Source: Latrodectus hesperus
Lineage: Eukaryota; Arthropoda; Arachnida; Araneae; Theridiidae
Length of the DNA: 64,000 nt
NCBI GenBank assembly: GCA_037975125.1
Contig: JAJQOW010000200.1
Location: forward strand, 1-64,000
Reading direction: 5' to 3'
A model generated the notes under the pieces. The model was given only the letters and a program-made list of their open reading frames with translations. It did no database searches and was not told the DNA's origin. The position numbers were made by a program, and so were the translations under genes. Position 1 is the first letter of the stretch, and every line of letters begins with the position of its first letter. Shown piece after piece: positions 58,712 to 64,000 of the stretch.

Positions 58712-60619
58712 ATGATGATATTAAACGATATAAAAGAAATAAGCGTTGCATTGAAAAATTTTAAAGCAGATAAAATCACAATTTTGCATAGATTGATTTT
58801 TGATCATGATGGAGATAGATTAAATCGTAAAAGAATTAGAAATTTTGATGGTTTTGATTTTGATATCGAAAGTAATGAGTATCGAGACAAATTAAAAAAT
58901 ATAAACAATGAGTTTTCGCTTGGCGAACTTATTACTGCATCGAACATTTTGAATATTTCTTTTCAAGGATCCAAAGCAGAGCTCGCAGAAAGAATTTTGT
59001 CTCTGTTATGTGACCTTGAACTCTTAGCTCAAAACACTAAAGAGGATTCGGAAACTGCTGACTCAGAAAGTGAAGTGGAAGAAGAACTAAGTAGAAATGA
59101 TTTTTCAATGCAATGCAATATAAGTAAAAAGAAAAGTGCATCTGACTATTTTAAGAAGAATGAAAATGTTTGTGAAAATGATTTTTATGCACATACTGTT
59201 ATTCCAAGTGTTAATATTAATTATGAAGATATCGAAAGCACTATTACTAAATTTAATGCAGAATCACATGAAAATGTAATTAATTGGATTGATCATTTTG
59301 AGGATATGTCGAAATTATTTAATTTATCAGACTTACAAAAATTTGTTATGGCTAAAAGATCGTTAGGAGGAAATGCTCTATTATTCGTTCGAACAGAACC
59401 ACAAATAAATTCTTGGGAAAAATTGAGACGAGCCTTGATCGATGAGTTTTCGTTTGAAATAAACTCAGCTAACTTACACGATCTTTTGCGTAAAAGGAAA
59501 ATGCATGATTATGAATCTGTGCAGGAGTATTTTTTAAAAATGAAGGAGTTGTGCAATTGCGGTAAAATTGAAGAATCTGCCTTAATGCATTATGTTATTA
59601 ATGGAATAAATGATAAACAAGAATACAAAATTGTTTTGTATGGATGTAAGAATTTAAGTGAATTTAAAGAAAAACTCAAAGTTTATGAAGTAATAAAAAG
59701 TGATTCTGTTAAAAGTAAAAATGCTTTTGATAAAACGAAAACAAAATATAATTCTCATTTTAAATATGATAATTTCGATAAAACGAAAACAAAATATAAT
59801 TCTCATTTTAAATATGATAATTTCGATAAAACGAAAACAAAATATAATTCTCATGATAAATATAATAATTTTGATAAAACGAAATCAAAATATGAATATA
59901 GTAATAGAGTTAATTCTAAGAATGAAAATGTAAATAAAATAAGGTACAATGATGGTTTTGGAAAAATGAAATACAGTGATTTTGATGATTGTAAAGATAA
60001 AATTTGTTTTAATTGTGGTGAAAAAAATCATATTTCTAAATTTTGTAAACATAAAGAGAAGGGTATTAAATGTTTTCGATGTAATAATTTTGGACATAAA
60101 GCTTCATTGTGTCCAGAAACTAATTCTAAACCTGAAGTAGCAACAATGAATGTTAATGTTAAAACAATACTGAATGATGTAATTATTAATAATTTGAATG
60201 TTAATGCATTAATAGATACTGGAAGCCAAGTAACTTTGATTCGTAAATCTGTCTTTGATAAATTAAATTTTGTAGAGTTATTTCCGTTAAATTCTTCTCT
60301 AAGTGGTTTTGGTAAATGTGTTGTAAAGCCGTTGGGCTATTTTAAGGGAAATATTAAAATAGATGATTTTAAGTGTGAAGAAGATATTTATGTGGTTGAA
60401 AATAATGTTATGTCATATGATGCCATCATAGGAATGAATGTACTAATGCAGGGTGAAACCTTAATTAATGAAAACGGAATTAAGATTAAAAATAAATATC
60501 AATGTGTAAAAGACATTAATACTTTATCAATTCTACCTGTTGATTTAACTTTTAATGAAGTTGAACTGAACATTGAACCTAGTATTCCAAAAAATTTAAA
60601 TATAAGTTGCAACAATTAG
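58712..60619 (+). CDS. gypsy 2 Gag-protease
   Basis: 635 codons from MMILNDIKEIS. The N-terminal half includes an acidic stretch (SEVEEELSRND), then a Gag-like domain (NVINWIDHFEDMSKLF and ALIDEFSFEIN). Residues 339 onward are three and a half 16-residue repeats (FDKTKTKYNSHFKYDN type). Two CCHC knuckles follow (CFNCGEKNHISKFC from residue 432, then CFRCNNFGHKASLC), and an aspartic protease with ALIDTGSQVTLI (Asp about 502). The start follows a 204-base leader containing the primer site. The last 37 bases overlap the pol frame, which lies at -1. Function: particle assembly, RNA binding and polyprotein cleavage. No damage seen. Confidence 0.95.
   Translation: MMILNDIKEISVALKNFKADKITILHRLIFDHDGDRLNRKRIRNFDGFDFDIESNEYRDKLKNINNEFSLGELITASNILNISFQGSKAELAERILSLLCDLELLAQNTKEDSETADSESEVEEELSRNDFSMQCNISKKKSASDYFKKNENVCENDFYAHTVIPSVNINYEDIESTITKFNAESHENVINWIDHFEDMSKLFNLSDLQKFVMAKRSLGGNALLFVRTEPQINSWEKLRRALIDEFSFEINSANLHDLLRKRKMHDYESVQEYFLKMKELCNCGKIEESALMHYVINGINDKQEYKIVLYGCKNLSEFKEKLKVYEVIKSDSVKSKNAFDKTKTKYNSHFKYDNFDKTKTKYNSHFKYDNFDKTKTKYNSHDKYNNFDKTKSKYEYSNRVNSKNENVNKIRYNDGFGKMKYSDFDDCKDKICFNCGEKNHISKFCKHKEKGIKCFRCNNFGHKASLCPETNSKPEVATMNVNVKTILNDVIINNLNVNALIDTGSQVTLIRKSVFDKLNFVELFPLNSSLSGFGKCVVKPLGYFKGNIKIDDFKCEEDIYVVENNVMSYDAIIGMNVLMQGETLINENGIKIKNKYQCVKDINTLSILPVDLTFNEVELNIEPSIPKNLNISCNN
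59726..59893 (+). repeat. 48-bp minisatellite inside gypsy 2 gag
   Basis: Units at 59726, 59774 and 59822, with a partial fourth from 59870. The first two are nearly identical at DNA level, the third has drifted. They encode a basic, Tyr/Lys-rich 16-residue repeat just before the zinc knuckles. Confidence 0.95.
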
Positions 60620-63237
60620 TTTCGAGTTATGTACCACATAAAACAAAATCAACTAATGTTCAATTAGATATTTTGTTAAAAAGTAATGAGCCTATATCTA
60701 ATCAACCCCGTAGATTACCATTTTCAGAGAAAAAGATAGTTGAAACCCAAATAGATGAATGGTTAGAACAAGGTATAATAGAGCCCAGTTCTTCAGAATA
60801 TTGTAGCCCAGTAGTAATCGTAAAGAAAAAAGACGGAACACCTCGTTTGTGCATAGATTATCGGAGATTAAATAAAGTAATTGTAAAAGATAGATTTCCC
60901 CTCCCATTGATTGAAGATATATTAGATAGATTGCAGGAATCGTGTGTGTTTAGTACAATTGATCTCAAGAATGGATTTTTCCATGTAGATGTAAAGAAGG
61001 ATAGTAGAAAATACACTTCATTTGTAACTCATGAAGGACAGTACCAATTTCTTAAGGTTCCTTTTGGACTGTGTAATTCCCCAGCCGTGTTTCAAAGATT
61101 TATTAATACTATTTTCCGACCACTGATTAATGATGGTATTGTTTTACCTTATATGGACGATATAATTATTTTGTCTTCCTCAACTGAAGAAGGAGTCGAA
61201 CGGCTTGAAAAAGTCTTAAATCTTGCGAGCGAATATGGATTAGAAATAAATTTTAGAAAATCCCATTTTTTGAAGAAGCGCATTGAATTTTTAGGCCATA
61301 TCATCGAAGAAGGGAAAATATTTCCATCTACTTTGAAAACTAAAGCTGTGCTTCATTTCCCTGAGCCACTTAATTTGAAACAGGTCCATAGTTTTTTAGG
61401 ATTGACTGGATATTTCAGGAAATTTATCCCAAAATATTCCATTATTGCTAGGCCATTGAGTGATCTTTTGAAGAAAGATAGGAAATTTAAATTTGGTGAA
61501 GAGGAAAGAAACTCTTTTAATCAATTAAAGTTAATTTTAGCTCAAAAACCTGTGTTAGGTATATACAACCCAAATTACGAAACTGAACTGCATTGTGACG
61601 CCAGCATAGAAGGATATGGAGCTATTTTATTACAGAAATCCCCAAATGATAAAAATTTTCATCCCATCTATTTTATGAGTAAAAAGACAACAGATGCCGA
61701 AAAGAAGTATTCCAGTTACGAGCTTGAAGCTCTTGCAATTATTGAAGCGTTAAAAAGATTCCGCGTTTACTTATTAGGAATTCCATTTAAAATTGTCACT
61801 GACTGTTCCGCATTCGAAAAGACTATGCAAAAAAGAGATTTGTCAACTCGTGTTGCTCGTTGGGCTTTATTGCTCCAAGAATTTAATTATAGTATTGAGC
61901 ATCGCTCCGGTACAAGAATGACTCATGTTGACGCACTAAGCAGATCCCCTGTAAACATATTTTGCATCTCAAGCGATAATATCATACCGAAATTAAAATC
62001 AGCCCAAGATAATGATGATGAAATAAAAACGATAAAAGAATTATTAAAAATCTCTAGTTATGAAGATTATTTTGAGAGAAACGGAGTTCTTTATAAATTT
62101 GTTGATGGTAAGGAGTTAGTGGTTGTGCCAAGAAGTATGCAGACGGAAATTATTAGAAGTGCGCATGAAAAGGGACATACTGGAATCAAATATACAGAGA
62201 AAAGCATAGAGGACCATTATTTCATTCCCAAACTTAAACAGAAAGTAGAAAATATCATATCTAATTGCGTTCACTGTATTCTTGTAAATCACAAAAGAGG
62301 AAAGAAAGAAGGCTTATTACACCCATTGCATAAAAATGACGTACCACTATACACATACCATATTGATCATTTAGGACCTTTAGAAAGCACACATAAAAAT
62401 TATAAGTATATTTTAACAATTATAGACGCTTTTACTAAGTTCGTTTGGATTTTTCCTACGAAGACCACAACATCTGCTGAAGTCATTTCGAAATTAGAAA
62501 CTCTAAAATCAGTCTTTGGAAATCCCTACCAAATTATTTCTGATAGAGGTACAGCTTTTAGCTCTGGTGAATTCAGAGATTATTGCTCTAAAGAGAATAT
62601 TAAACACCATTTAATAACCACTGGTTTGCCAAGAGCTAACGGACAAGTTGAGAGGATCAACCAAACAATCACATCAGTTCTTTCAAAGCTATCTTTAGAG
62701 AATCCAGCTCAGTGGTATAAACTTACGAACGAACTGCAGCAGACGATTAATTCAACATATCAACGAAGCATAGATACCACACCTTTTGAGTTACTTTTTG
62801 GTACGAAGATGAACGTTGGAGGTATTGGTAAGCTCCAAGAAATGATTGAAAAGGAATTTCAAGCTAATTTTGAAGCTCAAAGAGATGAACTCAGAAAACA
62901 TGCTAAACAACAAATTTTCAAGATCCAAGAAGAAAACAGGAAAACGTATAATTTAAGAAGAAAAGAGCATCAATCTTATGGAGTTAACGATTTGGTCGCT
63001 ATTAAGAGAACTCAGTTTGGACCCCACTTAAAACTGAAACCAAAATATTTAGGACCATACAGAGTTACTAAAGTTAAAGGAGGCAACACCTATGATGTAA
63101 TCAAAGAAGGAAGTCATGAAGGACCTAACGGTACCACGACTTGTGCTGAATTTCTAAAACCCTGGTACAGTATGCCAAAAGACGAGGATGTTATGCAAGT
63201 TGGAGTTAAATTAAAGTTGAATTGTGCTGAAGGATAG
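60583..63237 (+). CDS. gypsy 2 Pol: reverse transcriptase, RNase H, integrase
   Basis: A frame of about 885 codons open from 60583 to TAG at 63235-63237. It has no AUG near its start and is expected to be made by -1 frameshifting. Reverse transcriptase: LDIL..EPISNQPRRLPF, CIDYRRLNK, FGLCNSPAVFQRF and the catalytic YMDD (about 182 residues from 60607). RNase H: ELHCDASIEGYGAIL, SSYELEALAIIEAL, VTDCSAFEKT. Integrase: zinc region (HEKGHTG and NCVHC), catalytic Asp in IDHLGP (about 587), Asp in ISDRGTAF (646) and Glu in GQVERIN (682), DD35E spacing, and the C-terminal GPYRVTKV. All catalytic residues are present. Confidence 0.95.
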   Translation, partial: YSKKFKYKLQQLVSSYVPHKTKSTNVQLDILLKSNEPISNQPRRLPFSEKKIVETQIDEWLEQGIIEPSSSEYCSPVVIVKKKDGTPRLCIDYRRLNKVIVKDRFPLPLIEDILDRLQESCVFSTIDLKNGFFHVDVKKDSRKYTSFVTHEGQYQFLKVPFGLCNSPAVFQRFINTIFRPLINDGIVLPYMDDIIILSSSTEEGVERLEKVLNLASEYGLEINFRKSHFLKKRIEFLGHIIEEGKIFPSTLKTKAVLHFPEPLNLKQVHSFLGLTGYFRKFIPKYSIIARPLSDLLKKDRKFKFGEEERNSFNQLKLILAQKPVLGIYNPNYETELHCDASIEGYGAILLQKSPNDKNFHPIYFMSKKTTDAEKKYSSYELEALAIIEALKRFRVYLLGIPFKIVTDCSAFEKTMQKRDLSTRVARWALLLQEFNYSIEHRSGTRMTHVDALSRSPVNIFCISSDNIIPKLKSAQDNDDEIKTIKELLKISSYEDYFERNGVLYKFVDGKELVVVPRSMQTEIIRSAHEKGHTGIKYTEKSIEDHYFIPKLKQKVENIISNCVHCILVNHKRGKKEGLLHPLHKNDVPLYTYHIDHLGPLESTHKNYKYILTIIDAFTKFVWIFPTKTTTSAEVISKLETLKSVFGNPYQIISDRGTAFSSGEFRDYCSKENIKHHLITTGLPRANGQVERINQTITSVLSKLSLENPAQWYKLTNELQQTINSTYQRSIDTTPFELLFGTKMNVGGIGKLQEMIEKEFQANFEAQRDELRKHAKQQIFKIQEENRKTYNLRRKEHQSYGVNDLVAIKRTQFGPHLKLKPKYLGPYRVTKVKGGNTYDVIKEGSHEGPNGTTTCAEFLKPWYSMPKDEDVMQVGVKLKLNCAEG
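60592..60598 (+). promoter_or_regulatory. gypsy 2 gag-pol -1 frameshift heptamer
   Basis: In the gag frame the sequence reads A AAT TTA (codons AAT TTA), a canonical X XXY YYZ heptamer. The pol frame is open from 60583, so slippage here leads directly into ORF2. An overlapping A AAA AAT at 60589-60595 also fits the rule. Gag stops at 60617-60619. Confidence 0.75.
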
Positions 63238-63440
63238 TCGGAAGTCCAACTGACTATAATGAAGCTAAAAGATATACTGACTCATTTCTTTATTTCAGAT
63301 CTAAGAAGATGAATATAAAATTTGTTTCTTTTCAGAGAATTATTCTGTTCTGCTTGTTTCTTTCCCTGTTTTGCTGTTTTTCTTTTTTTATGTATTTGCA
63401 GTGTCGTCTGGAGGGCCAGCCGATTTCAGGACGGCCGAAC
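63238..63440 (+). other. gypsy 2 3' untranslated region
   Basis: Pyrimidine-rich text (TGTTTCTTTCCCTG, then TTTTTCTTTTTTTATG) followed by GGAGGGCCAGCC and CAGGACGGCCGAAC abutting the LTR. The usual purine run before the 3' LTR is poor; AGGACGGCCGAAC is the best candidate for plus-strand priming. Confidence 0.6.
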
Positions 63441-63770
63441 TGTGGTGGGTGAACCACTTAATAGCTGACGTCACTATTTCAAGTGCCCACTTGAGATGGA
63501 GCTCGAGAGGCGCAACAGCTTCCCCAGTGAGCGGGGCAGAAGAGAAATTATTTAAAAGACGTGAAGACGTTCCTTTTTGATAGCAGCAAGACGACTGCTC
63601 CTGTCCCCCATAACTTTAAACTTGAACTTTAAATTTCAATCTATTAAGATGATTAATTGTAAATATCTCAAACTTGTATATATTTATATTTGTAAATACA
63701 TGTTAATTAAATATTAGGCTTTGTATAAGAATTGTTAATTAGTTAATCTCGCCTTGGCCACTCCCCGTCC

Positions 63771-63774
<4 letters not shown>
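63441..63774 (+). repeat. gypsy 2 3' LTR
   Basis: Identical to the 5' LTR. A short open frame inside both LTRs (WWVNHLIADVTISSAHLRW) is not a gene. Confidence 0.97.

Positions 63775-63848
<74 letters not shown>
63775..63848. repeat. TA microsatellite, right of gypsy 2
   Basis: Continuation of the array at 58099-58173. Confidence 0.95.
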
Positions 63849-63851
<3 letters not shown>

Positions 63852-64000
63852 CGAGGGTTACTCTGAACGAACTTTTTGAGATACGCGCAGACGAGAATTT
63901 ACAAAATAAGAATAACAGTTTATAATTTTAAAATACAAAGCATTTTAACACAGAAGATGATTTTTTACTGACTTACTTCAACTTGTTTAGCGTGGAATAA
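63849..64000. other. End of window; possible DNA-transposon terminus
   Basis: ATACGAGGGTTACTCTGAACG followed by AACTTTTTGAGATACGCGC, just after a TA repeat, resembles the outer end of some Tc1/mariner elements (ACGAGGGT start after TA). The other end is outside the window. Confidence 0.25.

Larger units (their letters stand above)
58174..63774 (+). mobile_element. Ty3/gypsy LTR retrotransposon 2, intact and young
   Basis: A 5.6-kb element with two 334-bp LTRs (58174-58507, 63441-63774) that I find identical base for base. They begin TG and end CA and are inserted in a TA microsatellite, so the 4-bp duplication (TATA or ATAT) is hidden in the repeat. ORF1 encodes Gag plus protease and ORF2 encodes reverse transcriptase, RNase H and integrase; neither has a stop or frameshift. 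There is no envelope gene. The YMDD reverse transcriptase and the integrase tail suggest the mdg3/micropia side of Ty3/gypsy, from memory. Sequence features imply a very recent insertion that could still be mobile. Confidence 0.96.

Noticed and set aside
63238..63440. Envelope-like third gene in gypsy 2
   Set aside because: Only about 200 bases lie between the pol stop and the 3' LTR and there is no suitable open frame.

Overview
The window looks like nuclear DNA from an arthropod, probably an arachnid such as a spider. It is very AT-rich, genes have multi-kilobase introns with GT/AG junctions, and there is a dense load of eukaryotic transposable elements. The species call is an inference; no ribosomal or mitochondrial marker is present.

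The only well-supported cellular gene is a five-exon histidine-phosphatase gene on the minus strand, from 33298 down to 13890. It encodes a stand-alone 2H-phosphatase domain of the UBASH3/ecdysteroid-phosphate phosphatase family, about 265 residues, with every catalytic position visible and all splice phases matching. Its introns (1.4 to 7.5 kb) hold tRNA-derived SINEs, piggyBac relics and several unusual inverted repeats. A second, much weaker candidate is a two-exon plus-strand gene tail at 3594-4422.

Layout. 1-2668: a 365-bp satellite, about 7.3 nearly identical copies. 2669-13889: AT-rich DNA with dispersed repeats, three SINE families and the possible gene tail. 13890-33298: the phosphatase gene. 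33977-36018: a dead mariner split by a short, internally deleted non-LTR retrotransposon. 37265-43925: a Merlin-type DNA transposon relic split by a nearly complete Ty3/gypsy element (37401-43607, minus strand, LTRs slightly diverged, pol frameshifted). 43926-54760: AT-rich DNA with a foldback element at 49322-49415 and a SINE. 54765-58173: long CT/TA microsatellites. 58174-63774: a very young, apparently intact Ty3/gypsy element (plus strand, identical 334-bp LTRs, complete gag-PR and pol) inserted inside a TA microsatellite. The last 150 bases may start another DNA transposon.

The two gypsy elements belong to different lineages, yet both place gag and pol in a -1 frame relation with a canonical slippery heptamer in the overlap. 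Three nested pairs (gypsy in Merlin, LINE in mariner, SINE in piggyBac) and one insertion into a microsatellite have target-site duplications that can be read directly, which gives a relative insertion history.
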